A DNA stretch of 64,000 nucleotides from Budorcas taxicolor (GCF_023091745.1 NC_068920.1:150627622-150691621); one strand, 5' to 3'. Shown: positions 22,281 to 34,014, counted from the first letter of the stretch. The notes: generated by a model from the letters alone, not told the origin. Translations and numbers: made by a program.

Positions 22281-23674
22281 GGAAATTTATAGTATAGCAA
22301 ATTTGGAAAATTCAGCAGTGGCCACAGGCCTGGAAAAGGTCAGTTTTCATTTTGATCCCAAAGAAAGGCAATGCCAAAGAATGTTCAAACTACCTCACAA
22401 TTGCCCTCAGCTCACACACTAGCAAAGTAGTGCTCAAAATTCTCCGAGCTAGGCTTCAACAGTATGTGGACTGTGAACTAACTTCCATATGTTCAAGCTG
22501 GATTTAGAAAAGGCAGAGGAAACAGAAATCAAACTGCCAACACCCGTTGGATCATCAGAAAAGCAAGAGAGTTCCAGAAAAACATCTACTTCTGCTTTAT
22601 TGTCTACACCAAAGCCTTTGACTATGTGGATCACAATGAACTATAGAACATTCTTCAAGAGATGGGAATACCAGACCACCAGACCTGCCTCTTGAGAAAT
22701 CTGTATACAGGTTAAGAAGCAACAGTTAGAACTGGACGTGGAACAACAGACTGGCTCCAAATAGGGAAAGGAGTACATCAAGGCTGTATATTGTCACTCT
22801 GCTTATTTAACTTATATTCAGAGTACATCATGAGAAACGCTGGGCTGGATGAAGCACAAGCTGGAATCAAGATTGCTGGGAGAAATAACAAGAACCTCAG
22901 ATATGCAGATGACACCACCCTAATGGCAGAAAGCAAAGAAGAACTAAAGAGCATCTTGTTGAAAGTGAAAGAAGAGAGTGAAAAAGTTGGCTTAAAACTC
23001 AACATTCAGAAAACTAAGATCATAGCATCTGGTACCATCACTTCATGACAAATAGATGGGCAAACAATGGAAACAGTGACAGCTTTTATTCTGGGGGGCT
23101 CCCAAATCACGGCAGATGGTGACTACAGCCATGAAATTAAAAGATGCTTACTCCTTGAAAGAAAAGCTATGACCAACCTGAGGGCATATTAAAAAGCAGA
23201 GACTACTTTACTGACAAAAGTCCATCTAGTTGAAGCTATGGTTTTTCCAGTAGTCATGTATAGATGTTAGAGTTGGACTATAAAGAAAGTTCAACACTGA
23301 AGAATTGATGCTTTTGAACTGTGGTGTTGGAGAATGCTCTTGAGATTCCCTTGGACTGAAAGGAGATCAAACTAGTCAATCCTAAAGGAAATCAGTCTTG
23401 AATATCCATTGGAAGGGCTGATGCTGAAGCTGAAACTTTAATACTTTGGCCACCTAATGCAAAGAACTGACTCACTGGAAAAGACCCGGATGCTGGGAAA
23501 GATTGAAGGCAGGAGGAAAAGGGGATGACAGAGGATGAGATAGTTGGATGACATCACCAATACGATGGACATGAGTTTGAGCAAGCTTCAGGAGTTGGTG
23601 ATGGACAGGGAAGCCTGGTGTGCTCCAGTCCGTGGGTTGCAAAGAGTTGGACATGGCTGAGAGACTGAACTGAA
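22281..23674 (+). mobile_element. BovB LINE, 5'-truncated, inserted in an L1 3' UTR
   Basis: Flanked by a perfect 10-bp duplication tagttgattt at 22271-22280 and 23675-23684. About 16 bp of unmatched filler (22281-22296) precedes the BovB start in the reverse transcriptase (caaatttggaaaattcagca). The tail ends gagactgaactgaa. The YADD region is readable in 22791-23048 (LRYADDTTLMAESKEELKS). Upstream frames are broken. Confidence 0.93.
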
Positions 23675-23741
23675 TAGTTGATTTAAAATGTTCTGTTAGT
23701 TTCTGGTGTACAGTAAAGAATTTCGTCATATATGTACATAT

Positions 23742-23958
23742 GTACAGCTTCTTAAGTGGCTTGGTGGTAGAGAATCACCTGCCAATATAGGAGATACAAG
23801 TTTGACCCTTTGGTTGGGAAGATCCTTTGGAGTAGGAAATGGCAACCTCCTCCAGTATTATTTCCTGTAAAACTCCATGAACAGAGGAGCTTGGCAGGCT
23901 ACAGTCCATGGGTTCACAAAGAGTCAGACATGAGTTAGTGATTGATCATGCACACACG
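23742..23958 (+). mobile_element. Bov-tA SINE with CA-rich tail
   Basis: Sense copy: head (ggcttggtggtagagaatca), Bov-A body, then a CA-rich tail (23948-23967). It lies in the L1 3' UTR. Confidence 0.85.
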
Positions 23959-23989
23959 CACACACACATATTAATATATATTTATATAT

Positions 23990-24193
23990 ACACACTCCCT
24001 GGCTCACACTGTAAAGAATCTGCCTGCAATGCGAGAGACTCAGGTTTGAGCCCTGGGTTGGGAAGATTCCCTGGAGAAGGGAGTGCAACTCACTCCAGCA
24101 TGCTTGCTTGGAGGTTTCCATGGACAGAGGAGCCTGGCAAGCTACATTCCATGGGGTTGCAAAGAGGCAGACATGACTGAGGGATTAACACTT
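23990..24193 (+). mobile_element. Bov-tA SINE, second of a pair
   Basis: Sense copy (aagaatctgcctgcaatgcg to atgactgagggattaacact), directly downstream of the previous SINE. Together they split the L1 3' UTR. Confidence 0.88.
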
Positions 24194-24517
24194 TCATATT
24201 TATATATATTTCCTCATATCCTTTTCCACTGTAGCTTATTGCAGGGTATTGAATACAGTCCCCAGTGCTATCAGTAGGTCCTTGTTGTCTATCTAGTCTA
24301 TATATAGTAGTTTGTGTCTGCTAGGTGCAAACTCCTCATTTATCCCTCCCCAAGTCTTTTCCCTTTGGCAACCATGTTTGTTTTCTATGTCTGTGAATTT
24401 CTTCCTGGTTGGTAAACAAGTTCATTTTCATCATATTTCAGATTTCACATATAAGTGATATCATATGGTATTCTCGATCTGACTTACTTTACTTAGTATA
24501 ATAATCTCTAAGTTCAT

Positions 24518-24733
24518 TCATGTTGCTACGAATAGCATTATTTCATTCTTTCTTATGGCTGAATAGTATTCCATTGTATATTTGTAACACATCTTCTTTA
24601 TCAATTCATCCATTGATGGACACTTAGGTTGCTTCCATGTCTTGGCTATTGTGAACCCTGCTACTACGAACACAGGGGTGCACGTATCTAAGTGAATTAA
24701 AGTTTCTGAACATTTCTCATTTGTGAATGCCAT
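24518..24733 (-). pseudogene. L1 ORF2 C-terminal remnant
   Basis: The minus-strand translation holds WKQPKCPSMDELIKKM and YTMEYYSAIRKNEIM, the conserved C-terminal stretch of mammalian L1 ORF2 (the part after the Cys-rich region). ORF2 upstream of this is absent, so only the last 60 or so codons remain. The first residues of the open frame may come from flanking DNA. Confidence 0.9.
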
Positions 24734-24869
24734 TGGTGACCTTTCTCTAAACTAGCAAATACATATATCTCTGACCAGATCTCTTCTCATTGTAGTGAGG
24801 ATGAGGGAATCATCTGGGTCCACTTACTGTGGAAGTGATATAATTTTTTTTTTTTATGTAAGATTATTC

Positions 24870-25215
24870 CTTTCGGATAGACTGGTTGAATTTCCTTTAG
24901 GATTGATTCCTAAATCCTAAAGGAAATCAGTCCTGAATATTCTTTGGAAAGACTGATGTCAAAGCTGAAACTCCAATACTTTGGCTGTCTGATGCGAAGA
25001 GCTGACTCACTGGAAAAGACCCTGATGCTGGTAAAGATTGAAGGCAAGAGAAGGGGACGACAGAGGATGAGATGGTTGGATGACATCACCGACTCGATGG
25101 ACATGAGTCTGAGTAGACTCAGGGAGTTGGTGATGGACAGGGAGGCCTGGCGTGCTGCAGTCCATGGGGTCGTGAAGAGTCGGACACGACTGAGCGACTG
25201 AACTGAACTGAAATG
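24870..25215 (+). mobile_element. BovB 3' fragment with a tiny 5' inversion
   Basis: Flanked by a 10-bp duplication aagattattc at 24860-24869 and 25216-25225. The sense part starts about 24905 (atcctaaaggaaatcagtcc) and ends in the tail. The first roughly 25 bp (ggatagactggttgaatttc) match the antisense of the same BovB region, so a short inverted segment lies at the 5' end. Confidence 0.85.
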
Positions 25216-25225
25216 AAGATTATTC

Positions 25226-25969
25226 ATGCTACCTCCTCCTACCTGGGGGTTCGGAAGGAGACCTTAACTAATGAGAATGTGGAAAGAATGGAGGCAAGTG
25301 GTAACGAGAGTGGAACTGCTGCCTAACTGAGGCAACGTAGGAAGAGGTGGATGTCGACCGCACTAACGTCACAGGCTTGGAGAACAAATAGAACTGGGGT
25401 TTGGCCAACCATCCAGGAATCAGCTCTATAAACCTGAGGGAATTCATTCAGCATTTGCTTCCTCAGCTGTGAGAGGGAGCACAGGCAACTGCGGTCCTCT
25501 ATGAGGCTGACTCCATGCTGACCTTGAAGTTCATGGTGCAGGACCAGGAAGGCAGGCACTGGGCTGTGTGCTGCACCCAGGAGGGTGAGGACCTGAAGTA
25601 GCATCATGGCAGGTGCCAGTGACCAGACACATGCAAATGGGAAGAGGGATGTCTCCACAAGCCAGCAAGGCTGTCAGAGTGAGCCCTGAGGTTGTAATTT
25701 GGTGCAATCGCGGGAGTTGTGACAGTTGTAATTAGAAGTCTCAGGGTGAACAAACAACATTTTTCACATAAAATGAAACTCTGGAAAACTCTCAGAATCT
25801 GAGTAGATGCTTTCAATTATCTTCTCAGAAGGCAAGCTGGCTTTACACAAATTCTTTATGTGATAATCCTTAGATTCACTCTTCACCTATGTGTGCACAT
25901 GGAGTGCAAGGAGCGATTAAATGACTCCAATCAATCATATTATTCCAATCAGTATTACTAATCCATTGT
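25226..25969. other. Unique sequence
   Basis: No repeat I recognise. A minus-strand frame of 111 codons (25323-25658) is hydrophobic at its N-terminus but matches no family I know and has no supporting context. Confidence 0.45.
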
Positions 25970-26320
25970 TGTTGTTCAGTCGCTAAGTCATGTCTGACTC
26001 TTTGTGATCCCATGGACTGCAGCACACTAGGCTTCCCTGTCCTTCACTGTCTCCCGGAGTTTGCTCAAACTCATGTTCATTGAGTTGGTGATGCCATCCA
26101 ACCATCTCATCCTCTGTTGCCCCCTTCTTCCCTCAGTCTTTCCCGGCATCAGGAATGAGTTGGCTCTTTCCAATGAGTTGGCTCTTCAGGTGGCAAGAGT
26201 ATTGCAGTTTCAGCATCAGTCCTTCCAGTGAATATTTAGGGTTGACGGGTTTGATCTCCTTGCAGTCCAAGGGACTCTCCAAGAGTCTACTCCAGCACCA
26301 CAATCTGAAAGCATCAATTG
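25970..26320 (-). mobile_element. BovB 3' fragment, old
   Basis: Antisense BovB tail and C-terminal coding part (ttgttgttcagtcgctaagt to ccagcaccacaatctgaaag), with an internal near-duplicate of gagttggctctt. No target duplication found. Confidence 0.85.
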
Positions 26321-27204
26321 CTAGTTTATGCTGAAGAATTAATATTGATTCTCTCAGTCTTCAGGGGGCAGACAAGTCCACGGCTAACTTAGTGATCTGT
26401 GCAAATACTTTAATCTTTCATGGGTACCAGAGTGTGGAAAGTTAGGGAAGTGCTAAGTCTGCCAAGGGCAGTCTGTGGGTCAGAGTAAAGCATATTCGCA
26501 GTACTGGCCAAGCAGCACACAGAGCTCTGTCTTCACTACTAAAGATGCTCAACAGATGTGATGCTGTGTAATCTATCCATCAGGCAAAAAATGAACTCCA
26601 TCCTCCGCATTTTCACCAATAATATGTTATTTTTTCCTCTGTCTTTCTGGAGGTATACCTATTCTGCAGGTGTGCCCCTCCCCCCCTACTTTGCTTGTAA
26701 ATGTTACAAAATTTGATTAACGCTTTCATCTCTGACTCCCATTCACAGAGTTGATCTGGGCAAGATTTATCTTCTGAAATGGATCAGCATGAATTAGAAG
26801 TGGGTGGGAGAAGCTGATAAGAAAATCCTCCCAACAGGGCAGCTTCCAAGCCATTTCTCGCTAATAACCCAGCCTGTTGTCAGTGCTGCCACTGGGGCCA
26901 ACACCTCTGCCTTTGGAAAAAAAGGCATACGTCCTCTGGAATAAGCAGCATACAGGGTAGGATCTGTATCTAAAATTCAAGCTAAAATGAACAGTTAGAT
27001 CTTGACGGAGAGGACACTGATGGAATGGCTTAAAATACACATTTGGAGTACAGAAATCATGAACATGGAGACGCTTCAGGCTTTTCCTCTGCACCTCATG
27101 CATGGGACCTGGGATGTGTTGAGCTACTCTTGCAGTAGTAACTCATCAGAGATTCTCTGGATTCCTAATAACCAATCACGCTCCAAGCAGTAGTGATTTT
27201 TCTT
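26321..27204. other. Unique sequence
   Basis: No recognisable repeat or gene. Short frames on both strands only. Confidence 0.5.
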
Positions 27205-27297
27205 TCTTCGATGGCTCAGATGGTAAAGAATCTGGCTGCAGTGTAGGAGACCAGGGTTCAATCCCTGGATCAAGATGATTCCCTGGAGGAGGATATG

Positions 27298-30200
27298 CTT
27301 CAGTTCAGTTCAGTTCAGTTGCTGAGTCGTGTCCGACTCTTTACGATCCCATGAATTGCAGCACGCCAGGCCTCCCTGTCCATCACCATCTCCCGGAGTT
27401 CACTCAGACTCATGTCCATCGAGTCAGTGATGCCATCCAGCCATGTCATCCTCTGTCATCACCTTCTCCTCCTGCCCCCAGCATCAGACTCTTTTCCAAT
27501 GAGTCAACTCTTCGCATGAGGTGGCCAAAGTATTGGAGTTTCAGCTTTAGCATCATTCCTTCCAAAGAAATCCCAGGGCTGATCTCCTTTAGAATGGACT
27601 GGTTGGATCTCCTTGCAGTCCAAGGGACTCTCAAGACTCTTCTCCAACACCACAGGTCAAAAGTGCTCAGCCTTCTTCACAGTCCAACTCTCACATCCAT
27701 ACATGACCACTGGAAAAACCATAGCCTTGACTAGACAGACCTTAGTCGGCAAAGTAATGTCTCTGCTTTTGAATATGCTATCTAGGTTGGTCATAACTTT
27801 TCTTCCAAGGAGTAAGCATCTTTAATTTCATGGCTGCAGTCACCATCTGCAGTGATTTTGAAGCCCAAAAATAAAGTCTGACACTGTTTCCACTATTTCT
27901 CCATCTATTTCCCATAAAGTGATGGGACCGGATGCCATGATCTTCGTTTTCTGAATGTTGAGCTTTAAGCCAACTTTTTCGCTCTCCTCTTTCACTTTCA
28001 TCAAGAGGCTTTTTAGTTCCTCTTTACTTTCTGCCATAAGGGTGGTGTCATCTGCATATCTGAGGTGATTGATATTTCTCCCAGCAATCTTGATTCCAGC
28101 CTGTGTTTCTTCCAGTCCACCGTTTCTCATGATGTACTCTGCATAGAAGTTAAATAAGCAGGGTGACAATATACAGCCTTGACGCACCCCTTTTCCTTTT
28201 GGGAACCAGTCTGTTGTTTCATGTCCAGTTCTAACTGTTGCTTCCTGGCCTGTATACAGATTTCTCAAGAGACAGGTTAGGTGGTCTGGTATTCCCATCT
28301 CTCTCAGACTTTTCCACAGTTTATTGTGATCCACTCAGTCAAAGGCTTTGGCATAGTCAATAAAGCAGAAATAGATGTTTTTCTGGAACTCTCTTGCCTT
28401 TTCAATGATCCAGCAGATATTGGCAATTTGATCTTTGGTTCCTGTGCCGTTTCTAAAGCCAGCCTGAACATCAGGGAGTTCACGGTTCACATATTGCTGA
28501 AGCCTGGCTTGGAGAATTTTGAGCATTACTTTACTAGCATGTGAGATGAGTGCAATTGTGCGGTAGTTTGAGCATTCTTTGGCACTGCCTTTCTTTGGGA
28601 ATGGAATGAAAACTGACCTTTTCCAGTCCTGTGGCCACCGCTGAGTTTTCCAAATTTGCTGGCATATTGAGTGCAGCACTTTCATAGCATCATCTTTCAG
28701 GATTTGAAACAGCTCAACTGGAATTCCATTACCTCCACTAGCTTTGTTCATAGTGATGCTTTCTAAGGCCCACTTTACTTCACATTCCAGGATGTCTGGC
28801 TGTAGATGAGTGATCACACCATCGTGATTATCCGGGTCGTGAAGTTCTTTTTTGTACAGTTCTTCTGTGTATTCTTGCCACCTCTTCTTAATATCTTCTG
28901 CTTCTGTTAGGTCCATACCATTTCTGTCCTTTACTGAGCCCATCTTTGCATGAAATATTCCCTTGGTATCTCTAATTTTCTTGAAGAGATCTCTAGTCTT
29001 TCCCATTCTGTTCTTTTCCTCTATTTCTTTGCATTGATCGCTGAAGAAGGCTTTCTTAACTCTTGCTGCTATTGATTGGAACTCTGCATTCAGATGCTTA
29101 TATCTTTCCTTTTCTCCTTTGCTTTTCGCTTCTCTTCTTTTCACAGCTATTTGTAAGGCCTCCCCAGACAGCCATTTTGCTTTTTTGCATTTCTTTTCCA
29201 TGGGGATGGTCTTGATCCCTGTCTCCTGTACAATGTCACTAACCTCATTCCATAGCTCATCAGGCACTCTATCTATCAGATCTAGGCCCTTAAATCTATT
29301 TCCCACTTCCACTGCATAATCATGAGGGATTTGATTTAGGTCAAACCTAAATGTTCCTGCGGTTTTCCCTGCTTTCTTCAATTTGAGTCTGAATTTGGTA
29401 ATAAGCCAAAGTCAGCTCCTGGTCTTGTTTTTGTTGACTGTATAGAGCTTCTCCATCTTTGGCTGCAAAGAATATAATCAATCTGATTTCGGTGTTGACC
29501 ATCTGGTGATGTCCATGTGTAGAGTCTTCTCTTGTGTTGTTGGAAGAGGGTGTTTGCTATGACCAGTGCATTTTCTTGGCAAAACTCTACTAGTCTTTGC
29601 CCTGCTTCATCCGCTTTCCAAAGCCAAATTTGCCTGTTACTCCAGGTGTTTCTTGATTTCCTACTTTTGCATTCCAGTCCCCTATAATGAAAAGGACATC
29701 TTTTTTGGATGTTAGTTCTTCAAGGTCTTGTAGGTCTTCATAGAACCGTTCAACTTCAGCTTCTTCAGCATTACTGGTTGGGGCATAGACTTGGATTACG
29801 GTGATATTGAATGGATTGCCTTGGAATCGAACAGAGATCATTCTGTCGTTTTTGAGATTGTATCCAAGTACTGCATTTCAGACTCTTTTGTTGACCATGA
29901 TGGCTACTCCATTTCTTCTGAAGGATTCCTGCCCACAGTAGTAGATATAATGGTCATCTGAGTTAAATTCACCCATTCCAGTCCATTTTAGTTAGCGGAT
30001 TCCTAGAATGTCGACATTCACCCTTGCCATCTCTTGTTTGACCACTTCCAATTTGCCTTGATTCATGGACCTGACATTCCAGGTTCCTATGCAATATTGC
30101 TCTTTACAGCATCGGACCTTGCTTCTATCACCAGTCACATCCACAGCTGGGTATTGTTTTGTTTTGGCTCCATCCCTTCCTTTTTTCTGGAGTTATTTTT

Positions 30201-30827
30201 CCACTGATCTCCAGTAGCATATTGGACACCTACTGACCCGGAGAGTTCCTCATTCAGTATCCTATTATTTTGCCTTTTCCAACCATTCATGGGGTTCTCA
30301 AGGCAAGAATACTGAAGTGGTTTGCCATTCCCTTCTCCAGTGGACCACATTCTGTCAGACCTCTCCAGCATGACCCGCCTGTCTTGGGTTGCCCTGCGGG
30401 CATGGCTTGGTTTAGACAAGGCTGTGGTCCTAGTGTGATTAGATTGACTAGTTTTCTGTGAATATGTTTTCAGTGTGTCTGCCCTCTGATGCCCTCTTGT
30501 AACACCTACCATCTTACTTGGGTTTCTCTTACCTTGGGCGTGGGGTATCTCTTCACGGCTGCTCCAACAAAGCGCAGCCGCTGCTCCTTACCTTGGACAA
30601 AGGGTATCTCCTCAGTGCCGCCCTTCCTGACCTTCAACGTGGGATAGCTCCTCTAGGCCCTCCTGCGCCAGCGCAGCCACTGCTCCTTGGATGTGGGTTG
30701 ATCTTCCTGGCCGCTGCCCCTGGCCTTGGGCGCGGGGTGGCTCCTCCCGGCTGCCGCCCCTGACCTGGATGTGGGGTAGCTTCTCTCGGCAGCTCTGAGT
30801 GTGCCGGCTGTCGCAGCCGCTTGCGCT
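27298..30827 (-). mobile_element. BovB LINE, full-length or nearly so (3.53 kb)
   Basis: Flanked by 12-bp duplications gaggaggatatg (27286-27297) and gaggtggatatg (30828-30839), one mismatch. In antisense order it holds the tail, the C-terminal part, reverse transcriptase, linker, endonuclease, and a GC-rich 5' UTR (30140-30827) with repeated ctgctcc/gccgc modules. This is the only copy here with the whole 5' UTR in its normal orientation. Compared with the copy at 21240, about 20 bp are deleted near 29405 in the endonuclease-linker region. LINE 5' UTRs usually carry the internal promoter. Confidence 0.95.
27840..29381 (-). pseudogene. BovB linker and reverse transcriptase frame with one nonsense codon
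   Basis: Two minus-strand open frames, 28335-29381 (348 codons) and 27840-28334 (164 codons), lie in the same frame and abut. Only a TGA at 28335-28337 separates them. It sits in FIDYAKAFD-stop-VDHNK, where sister copies have a cysteine codon (TGT). Order: linker (FKGLDLIDRVPDELWNEVSD), the finger region (NKASGGNGIPVELFQILKDD), VQAGFRNGTGTKDQIANICW, FIDYAKAFD with the first catalytic Asp, GVRQGCILSPCLFNFYAEYI, and LRYADDTTLMAESKEELKS with the catalytic Asp pair. After SDFIFG the frame leaves the family sequence because of a length change at the T/G run near 27870, so the C-terminal domain is out of frame. The protein would nick and copy DNA in target-primed reverse transcription. This copy is inactive but recently so. 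Confidence 0.92.
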
Positions 30828-30945
30828 GAGGTGGATATGGTAACCCACTCCAAAATTCTCACCAGGAGAATCCCAGGGACAAAGGAGTTTGGCAGGCTAC
30901 AGCACATGGGGTCGCAAAGAGTTGGATGTGACTGAGCGACTAACA

Positions 30946-31249
30946 CACTTGGGTTGTTTTATAGCTATCCCAGGTGAAGATATCTCTTCCTGGTAATGGA
31001 AAACAGGTGTTAACTAATTTTCATGTTTATACTATTAGATTCTACAATTTTTGCTATGCAATGAAATACAGAGGGTAATTTAATGAAACGTTGGTAAGTC
31101 ATATGTGTGCTTTCAAAGCATTTAAGCACAATTCAGAATAAAGACAAGGTATCATTCTGTTTCTGTTAAATGTAATAATTAAAGTTTTCTCATCAAATTA
31201 AACCTATCATCCAGAAATCTTTGTAAATGTTCAGACATACCTATTTGCA
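30946..31249. other. Unique AT-rich sequence
   Basis: No feature recognised. Confidence 0.5.
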
Positions 31250-31465
31250 GGATTTCCCAGATGGCTCAGTGGGTAAAGAATTTGCCTGCAATGCAGGAGA
31301 CACGAGTTCGATCCCTGGGTCAGAGAGATCCCCTGGAGGAGGAAATGACAACCCACTCCAGTATTCTCGCCTGGGAAATCCCATGGACAAAGGAGCCTGG
31401 TAGGCTACAGTCCATAGGGTTGCAAAGTCAGACAGGACTTATTGTCTAAACAACAACAGCATCAT
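31250..31465 (+). mobile_element. Bov-tA SINE
   Basis: Sense, complete: head gatttcccagatggctcagt, B-box-like gttcgatccctggg, Bov-A body, and tail with caacaacagc. A 7-bp ctatttg occurs on both flanks and may be the target duplication. Confidence 0.92.
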
Positions 31466-32638
31466 CTATTTGTAATTACAAAAAGTGAAGTCGAAGATGT
31501 AACGAACATTGGCCCAAACTAGACAAAATAGTACCGAGTCCCCTTGAAGCTCAAGTCGGTGATCCAAGCTTCTTGTGATGGCCAGCTGCCCCAGGTGGAA
31601 CCTACTAGGCTCTGGTCCTCTAACATATCTCCTATCTTGTTCATTCCTTTTTGTTACTACCTTTCTTGAACCTACCTGCAGTTTGTACTACTTTTTATGT
31701 TTATTAATGAAGAAATATTACAGTATTAAAAGAGTTGACCCTCTCCTTTCCGCCATGTTGAACACTGGCCACCTGGATGCGTGGAGGAGAAGGCCAGGTC
31801 TGCAGGTGCCATGGAATAGACTAGACTCCAGACCTCCTCCCAGTGCCCAGGCCTGGATTGTGCAGGACTAAAGTCCTACATGATCCCACACTTCTGGGAG
31901 GAGCCAACTTTTCAGTCCCCAGCTTCATGAAGTCAGTTACTCTCAGCAGGCTGTGTGCAGGGAAGTGGAAGGGTAGGGGTATCAGTGCAGTGGATTTGGG
32001 AGCTTTGCTCACATTCTCAGAGGCCTTATCAGCCATAAGGCTGCCACAATTCCCAGAGTGGACCCAGAGCTGGGATTTCTGACCCTGTATCCCTATTAGT
32101 TTCTCATTTCTCTCCTGAAGGGCTTGTCCATAGCTTGCCTTAATCAAATCAAAAGATCAATGTCAGAAGATCCATGTGTCGAAATGAATCATAAAATCTT
32201 AAAATATGGTGAAAAAAATAATAAAAAATAAAGTCTTTAAATTGTAAAATATGAATCAGGATACAACTGAAGATCAGAGTGAGCCCCAAATAACATTTTC
32301 TCCATCTGCAGTGGCTAAGTCACGTCTTAGTAGATTAAATTGTATATTTGTTGCTTTTTTAAAGTTGCTAAGTCATGCCCGACCCTTTTGCCTGGTCAAT
32401 CACAAATCTATGTTTGTAGTTTATGGTCTTTTGTGGAAATCATGGTACTAGACCTTCCTGGGGAGGAAGGGGAGCAGTGGAGCAGGTCTGATCTTTAGGA
32501 CTCTGTTCAGAGATTTCATCATCTGTCTAGGTTGGCCAGGAGCTTCTTTATATTTCCGTTCCCTTGCAAAAACAGTTGAAAAGTAATTCAAATACTCAAC
32601 CTTACATAAATGCATATATGAGATCTCTTTGATCTCAA
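31466..32638. other. Unique sequence
   Basis: Short frames only (31575-31871 plus, 31821-32147 minus), mutually overlapping and without known motifs. A trace of SINE-like wording at 32355-32395 (ttgctaagtcatgcccgacc) may be a decayed Bov-A. Confidence 0.45.
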
Positions 32639-32722
32639 AGGACTTCCCAGATGGTGCCTGTGTAAAGAACCCACCTGCCAATGGAGGAGACATAAGAGAT
32701 GTGGGTTCAATCCTTAGTCTAT
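32639..32722 (+). mobile_element. Bov-tA SINE, tRNA-like head only
   Basis: Only the head (ggacttcccagatggtgcct to gtgggttcaatccttagtc) is present. The Bov-A body is missing. Confidence 0.75.
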
Positions 32723-33424
32723 AAAAACATTATTATGATGGAGATAAAGACAAACACTCAGATTAAAAAAATCCAAGGATTTCAAAAGGAAAATATTGTA
32801 AGACTGGTTCAAAATAACAACAAAATACCCAGGGTTGGGGAGACTGCCTTTCGTTAAAGCCTTCAGTGCGGGATCCTGGGTATGGAGAAAAGGGTAGTTT
32901 CCCCAGAAGGAGCTAAGCTGTGATCCAAGACCCCCCAGAGGAGAAGTGGTGTGAGCCAGCAATTCTGGTGTTAGCCAGAGTGGAGTGAGGTCCTGGGAAC
33001 ACACATCGCTGCTTTGGGTCTTCATCTGAGGATGAAATGGGCAAGTAACAGAGCAGGTAACAGGGTGGGTGGAGGGAATGGGGCAGGAGAACCCCAGGCC
33101 TTGCTGAGAGGTTTTTGCTTTTAAAGTGTTTGGGGTAAAGAAGGGGTACAACCTGATGGAAGGTTCAAAGATGGCAACACGCCCTCCTCTAAGTGAAGAA
33201 TCAACTCCCCATCTGAGTGAACAACTGAGGATGTGAGTTTAACATATCAAAGGGGTAGAAATTGGAACTTGTTCTTATATGGACTGGACTCACTTGGGGG
33301 GTGGCCTGGGAATAACGTCTGCAGGCATCAAGGGATGTGTCCACACACACAGGCCCCTCTGACTTTGCTGATGGATTCGCTGGCCAGGGCATGGAACAGA
33401 TACAGGAAAGAAAGCTGCATCAAA
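32723..33424. other. Unique sequence
   Basis: A minus-strand frame of 145 codons (32714-33151) has no recognisable domain and starts inside the SINE boundary, so it is probably chance. Confidence 0.45.
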
Positions 33425-33545
33425 GGACCAGGTGAGGAATTCTGGGTTCACACTCTGTTTTCGAGGACAAATTGCCAGCACTCACAGGGCCTCAGATTGC
33501 ACATACATAAAAAAGAGAACCGTCTGAGATGACCTTAGACCTGAG
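33425..33545 (+). mobile_element. Possible MIR remnant
   Basis: Wording like a MIR (ttctgggttcacactctg, then gcctcagattgcacatacat followed by a short A-rich run). Strongly diverged. Confidence 0.4.
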
Positions 33546-33663
33546 AATTAATTACATCAGTCCAAAAGTACACACATCTGTTTCATCAAAGACTTATTCA
33601 AAATTTGATAAAATACATTATGGAAATGAATTTACTTGTGTTTTATTTAACCATTGTTAATTC

Positions 33664-34014
33664 AAATTTTTTTTTTTTTCGGTGCTGTCATTTTTTTTTT
33701 AATCCAGATTTTTTTTTTAGAGAACAGTTTCAGATTCATAATAAAATGGAGCAGAAGGCACAAAAGTTTCCCTATACCTCCTTCCCCACCTGCCACACAG
33801 CTTCCCCCTTTACCATTGTCCCCACCAGAGGGTACATTTGTACGATTGATGAGCCACATTGACACACAATCATTGCCTAACGTTTATCATTTGCATCAGG
33901 GTCCCTCTTAGTTTCACAGATTCTATGGGTCTAGACAAATGTATCATGTCACATACTTACCATCGTAATATCATACAGAGTAGTCTTGCTTCCCCAAATC
34001 TGCTCTGAGTCCTA
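33664..34014 (-). mobile_element. Old mammalian L1 (L1M-type) 3' UTR
   Basis: T-rich runs at 33670-33718 followed by the antisense L1M 3' UTR stretch (gaacagtttcagattcataa, gagccacattgacacacaat, gggtctagacaaatgtatca, aatatcatacagagtagtct). Non-coding and truncated. Confidence 0.7.

Larger units (their letters stand above)
22244..24705 (-). mobile_element. L1 3' UTR plus ORF2 C-terminus, interrupted by BovB and two SINEs
   Basis: Three L1 blocks in antisense order: 22244-22280 (3' end, aattgaagtgtagttgattt), 23685-23741 (gttagtttctggtgtacagt) and 24196-24705 (3' UTR then ORF2 end, with gctgaatagtattccattgt). Removing the BovB at 22281-23674 and the SINEs at 23742-24195 gives a continuous artiodactyl L1 3' end. 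It matches the layout at 45382-46150 and 35272-35545. Confidence 0.87.
27205..30945 (+). mobile_element. Bov-tA SINE split by a 3.5-kb BovB
   Basis: The head and start of the body lie at 27205-27297 (gatggctcagatggtaaaga, gttcaatccctgg). The rest of the body and the tail lie at 30828-30945 (taacccactccaaaattctc to gactgagcgactaacacact). The SINE is complete when 27298-30827 and one copy of the duplication are removed. Confidence 0.92.

Noticed and set aside
31250..31340. tRNA-like head of the Bov-tA SINEs as a tRNA gene.
   Set aside because: It retains a B-box-like gttcgatccctggg but lacks a full cloverleaf and is fused to a Bov-A body. The same holds for all Bov-tA copies.
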